DNA of 64,000 bases from Pseudoflavonifractor intestinihominis (GTDB taxonomy: Bacteria > Bacillota > Clostridia > Oscillospirales > Oscillospiraceae). The notes under the pieces were generated by a model, which saw nothing but the letters and a program-made list of their open reading frames with translations, did not search any database and had not been told where the DNA came from. The stretch lies in NCBI RefSeq assembly GCF_040096055.1, contig NZ_JBBMFK010000019.1, positions 1 through 64,000 of the forward strand, read 5' to 3'. The position numbers and the translations under genes are program-made. The number at the start of each line of letters is the position of its first letter. Position 1 is the first letter of the stretch. Positions 14,422 to 23,417 of this stretch are shown here, piece after piece.

Positions 14422-17028
14422 TTACTTGCCGTAGTAGGCCTTGAGGTACATCTCCTTGATCTCGCTCATGAGGGGGTAGCGGGGGTTGGCGCCGGTGCAC
14501 TGGTCGTCGAAGGCCTGCTCCACCATGGCGTCCAGGTTGTCCAGGAAGTACTTCTCGTCCACGCCGTACTCGGCAATGGTCTTCTTGATGCCCACGGCGG
14601 CCTTCAGGTCCTCAATCTTGGCGATGAGCTTCTTGACGGCCTCGGCGTCGTCCTTGGCCTGGATGCCGCAGAAGCGGGCGCACTCGGCGTACCGGGCCTG
14701 GGTGTGGGGGTACTGATACTGGGAGAAGGTGCCCATCTTGGGGGGGCACTCGGCGGAGTTGTACTCCACCACCAGGCTGATGAGCAGGGCGTTGGCGATG
14801 CCGTGGGGCAGGTGGTGGAAGGCGCCCAGCTTGTGGGCCATGGAGTGGCACACGCCCAGGAAGGCGTTGGCGAAGGCCATACCGGCCATGCAGGAGGCGT
14901 CGGCCATCTTCTGACGGGCCTCCACGTTGGTGCCGTCGGCGTAGGCGGTGGGCAGGTACTCGAAGACGTTCTTCATGGCCTTCAGGGCCAGGCCGTCGGT
15001 GTAGTCGGTGGCCATGATGGAGGCATAGGCCTCAAGGGCGTGGGTGAGCACGTCAACGCCGGAGGCGCTGGTCAGGCCCTTGGGCTGGCTCATCATGTTG
15101 TCGGTGTCCACGATGGCCATGTTGGGCAGCAGGGCGTAGTCGGCCAGGGGGTACTTCACGCCGGTGTTCTGGTCGGTGATGACGGCGAAGGGGGTGACCT
15201 CGGAGCCGGTGCCGGAGGAGGTGGGGACGGCCACGAAGTAGGCCTTCTCACCCATCTTGGGGAAGGTGTGGACACGTTTGCGGATATCCATGAAGCGCAT
15301 GGCCATGTCCTGGAAGTTCTCCTCGGGGTGCTCGTACATGACCCACATGATCTTGCCGGCGTCCATGGCGGAGCCGCCGCCCATGGCGATGATGCAGTCG
15401 GGCTTGAAGGCGGCCATAGCGGCGGCGCCCTCCTGGGCATTTTTCAGGGTGGGGTCGGGCTGGACGTTGGAGAACACGGTGTAGACGATGCCCATCTCGT
15501 CCAGTTTGTCGGTGATGGCCTTGGTGTAGCCGTTCTGATAGAGGAAGCTGTCGGTGACCAGGAAGGCGCGCTTCCGGTTCATGACCCAGCGCAGCTCGTC
15601 CAGGGCCACGGGCAGGCAGCCCTTCTTGAAGTAGACCTTCTCGGGAGTTCTGAACCAGAGCATGTTTTCACGCCTTTCCGCCACGGTTTTGATGTTGAGC
15701 AGGTGCTTGACGCCCACGTTCTCGGAGACCGAGTTGCCGCCCCAGGAGCCGCAGCCCAGGGTCAGGGAGGGAGTCAGCTTGAAGTTGTACAGGTCGCCGA
15801 TACCGCCCTGAGAGGAGGGGGTGTTGACCAGGATGCGGCAGGTCTTCATCGCGGCGGCGTGCTTGGCCATCTTCTCGGTCTCACGCACGTCGATGTACAG
15901 GGAGGAGGTGTGACCGTAGCCGCCGTCGGCCACCAGCCGCTCGGCCTTCTGGAGGGCCTCATCAAAGCTCTCGGCCTTGTACATGGCCAGCACGGGGGAC
16001 AGCTTCTCGTGGGCGAAGGGCTCGGAGGGATCGGTGCTCTCCACCTCGCCGATGAGGATCTTGGCGTCCACAGGCACGTCCACGCCCGCCAGCTTGGCGA
16101 TGGCGTGGGCGCTCTGGCCCACGATCTTGGCGTTGACGGTGCCGTTGATGAGGATGATGCTGCGGACCTTGTCCAGCTCGTCGCCCTTGAGGAAGTAGGC
16201 GCCCCGGGCGGCGAACTCCTTCTTCACGGCGTCATAGATGGGAGCCAGCACGGTGACGGACTGCTCGCTGGCGCAGATCATGCCGTTGTCGAAGGTCTTG
16301 GAGTGGAGGATGGAGCTGACAGCCATCTTGATGTCGGCGGTGTCGTCGATGATGACGGGGGTGTTGCCGGGGCCCACGCCCAGGGCGGGCTTGCCGGAGG
16401 AGTAGGCGGACTTGACCATGCCGGGGCCGCCGGTGGCCAGGATCAGGTCGGAGTCGCGCATGAGCTGAGTGGTCAGCTCCAGGCTGGGCACGTCGATCCA
16501 GCCGATGATACCCTCAGGGGCGCCGGCCTTCACAGCGGCGTCCAGCACCACCTTGGCGGCCTCGATGGTGCAGCCCTTGGCGCGGGGGTGGGGAGAGATG
16601 AGGATGGCGTTGCGGGTCTTCAGGGCGATGAGGGTCTTGAAGATGGCGGTGGAGGTGGGGTTGGTGGTGGGGATGACGGCGGCGATGAGGCCGATGGGCT
16701 CGGCGATCTTCTTCACGCCGTAGGCCTTGTCCTCCTCCACCACGCCGCAGGTCTTGGTGTGCTTGTAGGCGTTGTAGATATACTCGGCGGCGTAGTGGTT
16801 CTTGATGACCTTGTCCTCCACCACGCCCATGCCGGTCTCGGCCACGGCCATCTTGGCCAGGGGGATCCGGGCCTGGTTGGCGGCGGTGGCGGCGGCCAGG
16901 AAGATGGCGTCCACCTGCTCCTGGGTGTAGGTGGCGAATACCTTCTGGGCCTCACGCATGGCGGCCATCTTGGCCTCGAGCGCCTCGATATTGTCGATGA
17001 TAGCGGTTGCCGTTTTCTGCTCGTTCAT
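14422..17028 (-). CDS. adhE: Bifunctional acetaldehyde-CoA/alcohol dehydrogenase
   Basis: The 868-residue fusion has an aldehyde dehydrogenase half (about 1-440; catalytic Cys in NGMICASEQ) and an iron-dependent alcohol dehydrogenase half (about 455-868; NAD site GGGSAMDAGK; metal region HALEAY, CHSMAHKLGAFHHLPHG). It reduces acetyl-CoA through acetaldehyde to ethanol and regenerates two NAD per acetyl group. AdhE forms long spirosome filaments. The ATG at 17028 follows GAGGAGG by 8 bases. A consensus promoter overlaps a Rex-type operator, with a second operator upstream, so expression should rise when NADH is high. Confidence 0.97.
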   Translation of the reverse strand: MNEQKTATAIIDNIEALEAKMAAMREAQKVFATYTQEQVDAIFLAAATAANQARIPLAKMAVAETGMGVVEDKVIKNHYAAEYIYNAYKHTKTCGVVEEDKAYGVKKIAEPIGLIAAVIPTTNPTSTAIFKTLIALKTRNAILISPHPRAKGCTIEAAKVVLDAAVKAGAPEGIIGWIDVPSLELTTQLMRDSDLILATGGPGMVKSAYSSGKPALGVGPGNTPVIIDDTADIKMAVSSILHSKTFDNGMICASEQSVTVLAPIYDAVKKEFAARGAYFLKGDELDKVRSIILINGTVNAKIVGQSAHAIAKLAGVDVPVDAKILIGEVESTDPSEPFAHEKLSPVLAMYKAESFDEALQKAERLVADGGYGHTSSLYIDVRETEKMAKHAAAMKTCRILVNTPSSQGGIGDLYNFKLTPSLTLGCGSWGGNSVSENVGVKHLLNIKTVAERRENMLWFRTPEKVYFKKGCLPVALDELRWVMNRKRAFLVTDSFLYQNGYTKAITDKLDEMGIVYTVFSNVQPDPTLKNAQEGAAAMAAFKPDCIIAMGGGSAMDAGKIMWVMYEHPEENFQDMAMRFMDIRKRVHTFPKMGEKAYFVAVPTSSGTGSEVTPFAVITDQNTGVKYPLADYALLPNMAIVDTDNMMSQPKGLTSASGVDVLTHALEAYASIMATDYTDGLALKAMKNVFEYLPTAYADGTNVEARQKMADASCMAGMAFANAFLGVCHSMAHKLGAFHHLPHGIANALLISLVVEYNSAECPPKMGTFSQYQYPHTQARYAECARFCGIQAKDDAEAVKKLIAKIEDLKAAVGIKKTIAEYGVDEKYFLDNLDAMVEQAFDDQCTGANPRYPLMSEIKEMYLKAYYGK

Positions 17029-17097
17029 CTGTGCAGCCTCCTCAAGAATGGGTGAGAGCGGTGGGTCCGCTCATTTGATATTTTTTTAACGATTCGC

Positions 17098-17126
17098 ATT
17101 ATACCTACTTGTTAAAATATTGTCAA
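17098..17126 (-). promoter_or_regulatory. Consensus promoter of adhE
   Basis: On the minus strand TTGACA (17121-17126) and TATAAT (17098-17103) have a 17-base spacer, a perfect match to the housekeeping consensus. The -35 lies inside a Rex-like palindrome. Confidence 0.88.
17109..17126. promoter_or_regulatory. Rex-type operator overlapping the adhE -35 box
   Basis: TTGTTAA-AATA-TTGTCAA resembles the Rex consensus TTGTTAA-N4-TTAACAA, with a perfect left half and 5 of 7 bases in the right half. Its overlap with the -35 and spacer fits NADH-relieved repression of adhE, as known for clostridial Rex. Confidence 0.7.
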
Positions 17127-17228
17127 TGTGAAAACTGCATTATTTTTTTTGCCATCTTTCAAGAAAGGTTCGTTATTTTCTGTGAAAAGTATATATTTGA
17201 TAATCTTATTTAAAAAAACGGCCTTTTA

Positions 17229-17246
17229 TTGTTAAAATATTATCAA
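17229..17246. promoter_or_regulatory. Second Rex-type operator upstream of adhE
   Basis: TTGTTAA-AATA-TTATCAA matches the Rex consensus in 13 of 14 half-site bases. It lies about 100 bp upstream of the adhE promoter in the same orientation as the first site. It could support cooperative or looped repression. Confidence 0.7.
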
Positions 17247-17321
17247 TTTTTGCAATCTTTTTTCTTCCGTCTTTTTGACGAATACCCCCGGGATTTTGCC
17301 TGGAATTTTACCTGTTCTTGA

Positions 17322-17360
17322 TAAAAAACACGGACAGGAATCCCTTCCTGCCCGCGTTTT
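17322..17360 (-). terminator. Terminator of mnmE
   Basis: On the minus strand AAAACGCGGGCAGGAA pairs with TTCCTGTCCGTGTTTT (one mismatch) around a 4-base loop, followed by TTTTTTATC. It separates mnmE from the adhE promoter. Confidence 0.8.
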
Positions 17361-17384
17361 CATACGGATTTTTCCTTTTTACGC

Positions 17385-18761
17385 TCACTTTCCCACACAA
17401 AAACGGGAAAAAATCCGGTCCGTCACATCTTCCTGCACCGACCGGCCGGTGAGGGCGCCCAGAGCGTCCAGGGCCGCCTCCACGTCGGAGAAAATGGCGT
17501 CGGCCGGCATCCCGGCGGCCAGGGCGGCCCGTGCGGAGGCCACCGCCTCCAGGGCTCTCCCCGCCGCCTCGGCCTGCCGGGCGTTGGTGAGCAGCTCCCC
17601 CCAGTTCTCCTCCCCCTGGGGGAACAGCCCGGCCACCGCCTGCTCCAGCTGCTCCAGTCCCGCTCCGGTCCTGGCGCTGAGGGAGACCACCGGCGGGCAA
17701 TCCTCCCCTTCCAGGGCCAGCCCCGGGGCCTCGCCGCCGGGCAGGTCGGACTTGGTGAGCACCACGATCACCTTTTCCGCCGCCGACCGGGCCTGGTCCA
17801 GAATGGCCAGGTCCCCCCCGGTTATGCCGCCGTGGGGGTCCATGAGCACCAGGGCCAGGCCGGCCCCCTCCAGGGCCGCCCGGCTGCGCTCCACCCCCAG
17901 CCGCTCCACGGTATCCGTGGTATCCCGGATGCCTGCGGTGTCGATGAGCCGGAGGAGCACGCCCCCCATGCGGCACTTCTCTTCAATGGTGTCCCGGGTG
18001 GTGCCGGGGATGTCGGTGACAATGGCCCGGTCGTACCCCACCAGGGCGTTGAGCAGGGAGGATTTGCCCGCGTTGGGCCGGCCCACAATGGCGCAGGGCA
18101 CCCCCTGGACCAGCTGCCTGCCCCGGCCATAGGTGGCCAGCAGGGCGGACAGTTCCTTCTGCGCGGCGGACAGGGCCTCCTCCATGGTCTCCGCCCGGAA
18201 GGGGTCGATGTCCTCATCCGGGTAGTCCAGCACGGCGCAGAAGTGGGCGGTCAGGTCGGTGAGGGCGTCGTACACCGCCCCCACCCGCCGCCCCAGGGCG
18301 CCGGACAGCTGGCCCGCCGCCTGCCGCACCGCGGAGGAGGTCTCCGCGTCGATGAGGTCGGCCACCGCCTCGGCCTGGGTCAGGTCCAGCCTGCCGTTGA
18401 GGAAGGCCCGGCGGGTGAACTCCCCCGGCCCGGCCTGGCGCACCCCCTGGGCGAACAGCGCCTCCAGCCCCAAGGTGAGCACCGCCGGAGAGCCGTGGCA
18501 CTGGAGCTCCGCCGTGTCCTCGCCGGTGTAGCTCCCCGGCCCCCTGGTGTAGGTGGCCAGGGCCTGGTCGATGGGGTGCCCCTCCCTGTCGTACAGGGTG
18601 CCGTACACCAGCCTGCGGCCCTCATAGGCCTCCAGGGGCCGCCCGCCGGCGGGCCGGAACACAGCCGACGCGGCCCGCACCGCCTCCGGCCCGGACAGCC
18701 TCAGAATCCCGATGGCCCCCCTGGCCATGGGGGTCGCCACCGCGGCAATGGTATCTCCCAT
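17385..18761 (-). CDS. mnmE: tRNA uridine-5-carboxymethylaminomethyl(34) synthesis GTPase
   Basis: The 458-residue protein has the N-terminal folate-binding domain (DTIAAVATPMARGAIGILRL) and a G domain with GRPNAGKSSLLNAL, TTRDT, DTAG and TKSD. The C-terminus ends FCVGK, equal to the family CIGK box with an Ile-to-Val change. With MnmG it modifies the wobble uridine of several tRNAs. The ATG at 18761 follows AGGAGG by 7 bases. In many Firmicutes mnmE lies near the replication origin, but none of rpmH, rnpA, yidC, jag or mnmG is adjacent here. Confidence 0.96.
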   Translation of the reverse strand: MGDTIAAVATPMARGAIGILRLSGPEAVRAASAVFRPAGGRPLEAYEGRRLVYGTLYDREGHPIDQALATYTRGPGSYTGEDTAELQCHGSPAVLTLGLEALFAQGVRQAGPGEFTRRAFLNGRLDLTQAEAVADLIDAETSSAVRQAAGQLSGALGRRVGAVYDALTDLTAHFCAVLDYPDEDIDPFRAETMEEALSAAQKELSALLATYGRGRQLVQGVPCAIVGRPNAGKSSLLNALVGYDRAIVTDIPGTTRDTIEEKCRMGGVLLRLIDTAGIRDTTDTVERLGVERSRAALEGAGLALVLMDPHGGITGGDLAILDQARSAAEKVIVVLTKSDLPGGEAPGLALEGEDCPPVVSLSARTGAGLEQLEQAVAGLFPQGEENWGELLTNARQAEAAGRALEAVASARAALAAGMPADAIFSDVEAALDALGALTGRSVQEDVTDRIFSRFCVGK

Positions 18762-18876
18762 TTTACAACCTCCTGACGTGCGCTTCCCCGCCGGGACTGT
18801 GGACAACTGTCCCCCTGTGGAGGATTGAGTCCCGGTCTGAGGCGGACCTGCGGCAAGTTTGTGCACTCCGCCGTTC

Positions 18877-18905
18877 GTTTTACACTTGACACAGTTTTAT
18901 GTCAA
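18877..18905 (-). promoter_or_regulatory. Promoter of mnmE
   Basis: On the minus strand TTGACA (18900-18905) and TAAAAC (18877-18882) are separated by 17 bases, with the gene start about 115 bases downstream. Confidence 0.6.
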
Positions 18906-18926
18906 CTATTTTTGTATATCCCCAGG

Positions 18927-18977
18927 TTATCCACCTTCCGGCTTGCCTGTGGAAAACTATGTGGATAATGTGGAAAA
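18927..18977. promoter_or_regulatory. Cluster of DnaA-box-like sites upstream of mnmE
   Basis: TTATCCACC (18927), TGTGGAAAA (18948), TGTGGATAA (18960) and TGTGGAAAA (18969) lie within 51 bp; the last two abut. TGTGGATAA is a perfect reverse DnaA box and TGTGGAAAA fits the relaxed consensus. A weaker TGTGGACAA lies at 18798. This is the main content of the 444-bp gene-free gap between mnmE and the flavoprotein gene, together with the mnmE promoter. Confidence 0.65.
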
Positions 18978-19142
18978 CCCCTGATACGACAGAATTTACA
19001 GTTTTCTTACAGGCCCTTTGCCCTGCATATACATCTGGATACAGGCCGTACAAAGGCCATTATGCGTCTCCTGGACATTTGGCGGTTTTTCGCCGTTTCC
19101 GCTCTGCCGCAAGATTACAGTCTGGATAAATAGCGGCAGATA

Positions 19143-19174
19143 ATACGGGGCCGCCTGCCTGGGCGGCCCCGTAT
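19143..19174. terminator. Terminator of the flavoprotein gene
   Basis: ATACGGGGCCGCC pairs with GGCGGCCCCGTAT around a short loop, 32 bases past the stop at 19206. The minus-strand tail is only mildly T-rich. Confidence 0.65.
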
Positions 19175-19205
19175 CAAACATTATGTCCCGTTGTCCGGGG
19201 GGCTC

Positions 19206-20600
19206 TTACTTCAGCCGCTCCGAGATGACCTGAGCCACCTTCACGCCCGAGGCGCCAGCCTGGGCCAGGCCGCGGGTGATACCGGCGCCGTCGCCGATGG
19301 CGAAGAAGTTGGGCAGAGCGGTCTCCAGCTCATGGGAGAGGGCCAGGCGGGAGGAGTAGAACTTGACCTCCGCGCCGTAGAGCAGGGTGTCGTAGTTGGC
19401 GGTGCCGGGGGCCAGCTTGTCCAGCTGGTAAATCATCTCGATGATGTCGTCCAGCTGCCGCTTGGGCAGGGCCAGGGACAGGTCGCCGGGGGTAGCGGCG
19501 GTGAGGGTGGGCCGGACAAAGGACTTGCTCAGCCGGTGCTCGTTGGTACGGATGCCGCCCACCAGGTCGCCGAACCGCTGGACCAGCACGCCGCCGGCCA
19601 GCATGTTGCTCAGGGAGGCGATATGCTTGCCGTACCGGTAGGGCTCATTGAAGGGCTGGGTGAACCGGTTGGACACCAGCAGGGCAAAGTTGGTGTTCTC
19701 GCTGCGGAGGGCGGGGTCCGAGTAGGAGTGGCCGTTGACGGTGTTGATGCCCTCCACGTTCTCCGCCACCACGTGGCCGTAGGGGTTCATGCAGAAGGTG
19801 CGGACCTGGTCGCCGTACTGCTTGGTGCGGTAGACCAGCTTGGACTCGTACACCACGTCGGTGATGTGCTCAAAGACCTTGGCGGGCAGCTCCACCCGGA
19901 CGCCGATGTCCACCTGGTTGTTGATGAGCTCGATGCCCATGTCCTTGCACTGGTTGGCGAACCACTCCGCGCCGGACCGGCCGGGGGCGGCGACGAAATA
20001 GGTGCAGTCCACCGTATCGCCCTTGTCGGTGGTCAGGCGGTAGCCCTCCTCTCCCAGGCGCTCGATCTTGGTCACCGCGGTGTGGAAGCGGAACTCCACG
20101 CCCTCCTTGACGGTCTCGTAGATGCTCTGGAGGATCTTCAGGTTGTTCTCGGTGCCCAGGTGCTTGCAGCGGGCCTGGAGCAGGTGGAGGTCGTACTCCA
20201 GGGCCTTCTTCTCCAGGGCCCGGGCCTCGGGGGTGGAGGTGGAGTAGACCTCGGTGGTGGCGCCGTGCTTGACATTGATGGAGTCCACATAGTCGATGAG
20301 GCTCATGACCTCCTTGGCGTCCATAAAGTCGGTGAGCCAGCCGCCAAAGGCTGTGGTGAAGTTGTACTTGCCGTCGGAGAAGGCGCCGGCGCCGCCAAAG
20401 CCGCACATGGTGTCACAGATCTTGCAGTGGATGCACTCCTTCACCTTGCCCGCCACGATGGGGCAGCTGCGGCTGTAAATGTCGGCGCCCTGGTCCAGGG
20501 CCACTACCTTGAGGCCGGGGTTCCTGAGCATCAGCTCGTAGCCGGCGTAAATACCGGCCTCGCCACAGCCCAGGATGGCAACGTCATAGCGCGAATTCAT
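19206..20600 (-). CDS. FAD-dependent oxidoreductase (BFD-like Cys motif)
   Basis: The 464-residue flavoprotein begins with a dinucleotide-binding fold (YDVAILGCGEAGIYAGYEL) and ends with FAIGDGAGITRGLAQAGASG, the typical C-terminal FAD contact. Between them lies CIHCKICDTMCGFGGAGAFSDGKYN, where CxxCxxC with a fourth Cys suggests an iron-sulfur or redox centre. The family is annotated as NAD(P)/FAD-dependent oxidoreductase in Clostridia and the substrate is unknown. The ATG at 20600 has AAGGGA 9 bases upstream; an ATG two codons earlier would sit too close to it. It is a single gene with a terminator. Confidence 0.85.
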   Translation of the reverse strand: MNSRYDVAILGCGEAGIYAGYELMLRNPGLKVVALDQGADIYSRSCPIVAGKVKECIHCKICDTMCGFGGAGAFSDGKYNFTTAFGGWLTDFMDAKEVMSLIDYVDSINVKHGATTEVYSTSTPEARALEKKALEYDLHLLQARCKHLGTENNLKILQSIYETVKEGVEFRFHTAVTKIERLGEEGYRLTTDKGDTVDCTYFVAAPGRSGAEWFANQCKDMGIELINNQVDIGVRVELPAKVFEHITDVVYESKLVYRTKQYGDQVRTFCMNPYGHVVAENVEGINTVNGHSYSDPALRSENTNFALLVSNRFTQPFNEPYRYGKHIASLSNMLAGGVLVQRFGDLVGGIRTNEHRLSKSFVRPTLTAATPGDLSLALPKRQLDDIIEMIYQLDKLAPGTANYDTLLYGAEVKFYSSRLALSHELETALPNFFAIGDGAGITRGLAQAGASGVKVAQVISERLK

Positions 20601-20866
20601 GTGCATCGTTCCCTTTTCATCAAAAATACGGGCCATAAAAACCCATAATAAAGTATACCACACAAAGTCAAGGTTGGTCTACAAAAATTCGTATTTTGCC
20701 CAGTCTTTCGCCGTCGGAACCATTGTGCCAACGGGATTTTATGCAAAACATCGCAAATTTTTACCAAGAAATGAGGATTTCTTTCTACCCTGCTTTCTCT
20801 CTCCGTCCTACAATAAGGGACAGAGGAGCCCCCAGCGGGCCCAATTTTGTCTGTGGAGGTCTTACA

Positions 20867-21454
20867 ATGGACACCATTTCCGGCCATTATCCTGAGATGA
20901 TCGCGCTGTGCCTGGACGCCTTTGACCGGGGCGGGCCGGTGGCGCCGCTGGACATGCTGGAGGCCATGATGTCCCTGCCCGGCGTGGAGATGCACACGCC
21001 GGAGCACCACTTCATGGTGCCCGCCGCCCTGCTCACCGCCGCCCACAGCGTGTCGGGCCGGGACCGCTCCGCCCTGGAGCGCTCTCTGCGCACCGCCCTG
21101 ACCCGTTCCAAGCAGGTGCCCGGCGGCAGCTGCGGCGACTGCGGCTGCTGCGGCGCGGCGGTGGGCGCGGGTATTTTCGCCGCCCTGTGGCTCAAGACCA
21201 ACCCCAAGAGCGCCGCCCACTGGGCGGACGCCAACCGCTTCACCGCCTGGTGTCTGGAGTACATCGCCACGGTGGACGGCCCCCGCTGCTGCAAGCGGGT
21301 GTCCTACCTGGCCATTGAGGCGGCGGTGCCCCTGGCCAAGGATCTGCTGGGGGTGGATCTGGGGGAGCGGCCCAAGCCCGCCTGCACCCGCTTCGCCCGG
21401 AACCCAGAGTGTCTCCATGCCGCCTGTCCCTATTTCCCGTCCAAGAAGGCCTGA
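20867..21454 (+). CDS. DUF5714 Cys-rich protein
   Basis: The 195-residue protein carries GGSCGDCGCCGAAVGAGIF (four Cys in eight residues), CCKRVSYLAIEAAV and a C-terminal CTRFARNPECLHAACPYF, so it is very likely to bind a metal or iron-sulfur cluster. It matches the DUF5714 domain, which also occurs fused to methyltransferases in tellurium/selenium or methanogenesis-marker contexts. The ATG at 20867 follows GGAGGT by 6 bases. Only 39 bases separate it from the ABC binding protein, so it probably heads the operon. The function is unknown; a role in metal or cofactor handling is inferred. Confidence 0.8.
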   Translation: MDTISGHYPEMIALCLDAFDRGGPVAPLDMLEAMMSLPGVEMHTPEHHFMVPAALLTAAHSVSGRDRSALERSLRTALTRSKQVPGGSCGDCGCCGAAVGAGIFAALWLKTNPKSAAHWADANRFTAWCLEYIATVDGPRCCKRVSYLAIEAAVPLAKDLLGVDLGERPKPACTRFARNPECLHAACPYFPSKKA

Positions 21455-21493
21455 ACGGCCCCAAAATCACACTTTAGGAGGAATATCACTGCC

Positions 21494-22612
21494 ATGAAAC
21501 GGATGTTGTCTCTCGCCCTGTCCCTGATGCTGGTCCTGTCCCTGGCCGCCTGCGCGGACACCACAGCCCCCCAGAGTTCCGCGCCCCAGAGCAGCGCGCC
21601 TCAGGAGAGCGAGGCCGCCTCCGACGAATCCGCCCTGGGGGACCTGTCCGTGACCTACGACCTGTCCGTTGGCCAGATGGGCACCGGCATCAAGGCCGCC
21701 ATGGTGGTGCTGGCCCACGAGATGGGCTACTATGAGGAGGAGGGCCTCAACGTGGAGCTGACCCAGATCTCCAATCTGAACGACGGCCTGACCGCCATCA
21801 CCCTGGGCAAGCTGGATATTCTGCCCTTCGGCGTGATCCCCACCTGCACCTTCATTGCCCAGGGCGCCGACCTGACCGTCATCGGCGGCACCATCGCCGA
21901 GGGCAGCGCCTGCGTGGCCCTGCCCGAGTGGGAGGAGGAGTTCCAGGACATCCAGAACTTTGCAGGCAAGACGGTGGCCTGCGTCCGGGCCGAGACCGGC
22001 CACATGATGATGAAGGACCAGATGCGCCAGGCCGGCGTGGACATGAGCACCGTCACCTTTGTGGAGCTGGACGGGTTCCAGTCGGTGGTGGAGGCTGTGC
22101 TGAAGGGCACGGCCGACGTGGGCTTTGTCAACAGCGGCTTTGAGCAGAACGCCGTCACCCAGGGGCTGGCGGTGCCCTTCTTTGTGGGGGAGTACACCCC
22201 CGACAACGTGTGCTGCCGCCAGACCACCTCCGGCGCGGTGGTGGAGGAGAAGCGGCCCGCCCTGGTCCGGTTTGAGGTGGCCAATCTGCGGGCCATGAAG
22301 CTGATGTACGACGACCCTGAGACCACCATCGCCACCCTGGCCGCCTTCTCCGGCCAGAGTGAGGACTATGTGAAGTACTGCATCTACGACGGCTGCATGA
22401 AAATCTCCATGGACCCGGCCAAGAACCGGGTGGTGGAGTTCTTCGATGTGATGAAGGCCAACGGGGACATTCCCGCCGACGCGGAGAATACCATGGCCGA
22501 CCATGTGGATTCCACCATCTATCTGGACGCCCTGAACATCGTGCTGGAGCGCTACCCCGACGACGTCCACTTCCAGGAGATGCTGGAGACATACGACGCC
22601 AACAACCTGTGA
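21494..22612 (+). CDS. ABC transporter substrate-binding lipoprotein (NitT/TauT-like)
   Basis: The 372-residue protein has a lipobox LAAC (Cys about 20), a Gln/Ser-rich linker and an NMT1/SsuA-like binding fold (HEMGYYEEEGLNVELTQIS, GKLDILPFGVIPT, ADVGFVNSGFEQNAV). Unusually for an exported protein it has seven Cys after the lipid-anchored one, including a CC pair (DNVCCRQ), and a Met/His patch (TGHMMMKDQM). These features hint at a metal, metal complex or sulfur-containing ligand, but the substrate cannot be assigned. It is followed by its ATPase and permease. Confidence 0.88.
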   Translation: MKRMLSLALSLMLVLSLAACADTTAPQSSAPQSSAPQESEAASDESALGDLSVTYDLSVGQMGTGIKAAMVVLAHEMGYYEEEGLNVELTQISNLNDGLTAITLGKLDILPFGVIPTCTFIAQGADLTVIGGTIAEGSACVALPEWEEEFQDIQNFAGKTVACVRAETGHMMMKDQMRQAGVDMSTVTFVELDGFQSVVEAVLKGTADVGFVNSGFEQNAVTQGLAVPFFVGEYTPDNVCCRQTTSGAVVEEKRPALVRFEVANLRAMKLMYDDPETTIATLAAFSGQSEDYVKYCIYDGCMKISMDPAKNRVVEFFDVMKANGDIPADAENTMADHVDSTIYLDALNIVLERYPDDVHFQEMLETYDANNL

Positions 22613-22643
22613 CCTGCTTATTTTCCCCAAAGGAGGCCTTTCC

Positions 22644-23417
22644 GTGCCTGAGATCTCCCTGCGCGACGTGTCCTTCTCCTATCCCGGCGGCCCCAGGGTG
22701 CTGGACCGGGTGTCCCTGGAGGTGGAGCGCGGCTCCTTTCTGGCCGTGGTGGGCCCCTCCGGCTGCGGCAAGTCCACCCTGCTGCGGCTCATCTCCGGCC
22801 TCTCCCTGCCGGAGGAGGGGACCATCTCCATCGGCGGCGCCCCGGTGACCGGTCCTGCGCCCGGGCGGTCCATCGTGTTCCAACAGGGCGGGCTTTTCCC
22901 CTGGCTCACCGCCCGGGGAAACGTGGCCTTCGCCCTGCGGAAGGCCAAACCCGGCCTGTCCCGGGCCCAGGCGGCGGAGCAGGCCGAGGCGGCCCTGGTC
23001 CGGGTGGGCTTGAAGGACGCCCTGTCCCGCTACCCCGGGGAGCTGTCAGGCGGTATGGCCCAGCGGGTGGCCATCGCCCGGGCCCTGGCGGTGGGGGGGC
23101 AGGTGCTGCTGCTGGACGAGCCCTTCGGCGCCCTGGACCCCAAGAACCGGCAGGCCCTCCAGCAGCTGCTGCTGGAGCTGTGGCAGGCGGAGGGGAGCAC
23201 GGTGGTCATGGTCACCCACGACATCGACGAGGCCATCCTTCTCTCCGACCGCATCGCCTTCTTCCGCCCCGGCGGGGTCGGGGCTGTCCTGTCCGTCCGT
23301 TCCCCCCGCCCCCGGGACCCGGCGGCCTTTCTCACCTCGGCTGAGTGCTGCGTGGCCCGCAAGCGGCTTATCGGCCTGTTCTACCAGTACGGAGAGGCGG
23401 TGGGTGAGACACTGTGA
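22644..23417 (+). CDS. ABC transporter ATP-binding protein (NitT/TauT-like)
   Basis: The 257-residue ATPase has Walker A GPSGCGKST, Q-loop VFQQGGLFPW, signature LSGGMAQR, Walker B LLLDEPFGALD and the switch His in VMVTHDIDEA, as in nitrate, sulfonate and taurine importers. The start is a GTG at 22644, 7 bases after AAAGGAGG. It overlaps the permease start by 4 bp (GTGA), so the pair is coupled. Confidence 0.93.
   Translation: MPEISLRDVSFSYPGGPRVLDRVSLEVERGSFLAVVGPSGCGKSTLLRLISGLSLPEEGTISIGGAPVTGPAPGRSIVFQQGGLFPWLTARGNVAFALRKAKPGLSRAQAAEQAEAALVRVGLKDALSRYPGELSGGMAQRVAIARALAVGGQVLLLDEPFGALDPKNRQALQQLLLELWQAEGSTVVMVTHDIDEAILLSDRIAFFRPGGVGAVLSVRSPRPRDPAAFLTSAECCVARKRLIGLFYQYGEAVGETL

Noticed and set aside
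14248..17055. 935-codon plus-strand frame opposite adhE
   Set aside because: Gly/Val/His/Leu-rich low-complexity translation is a mirror of a high-GC real gene; adhE on the minus strand has full motifs and a promoter.
18762..19142. Definite replication origin
   Set aside because: DnaA-like boxes are present but dnaA, rpmH, rnpA or mnmG are not nearby and no AT-rich unwinding element is obvious, so only a candidate was reported.
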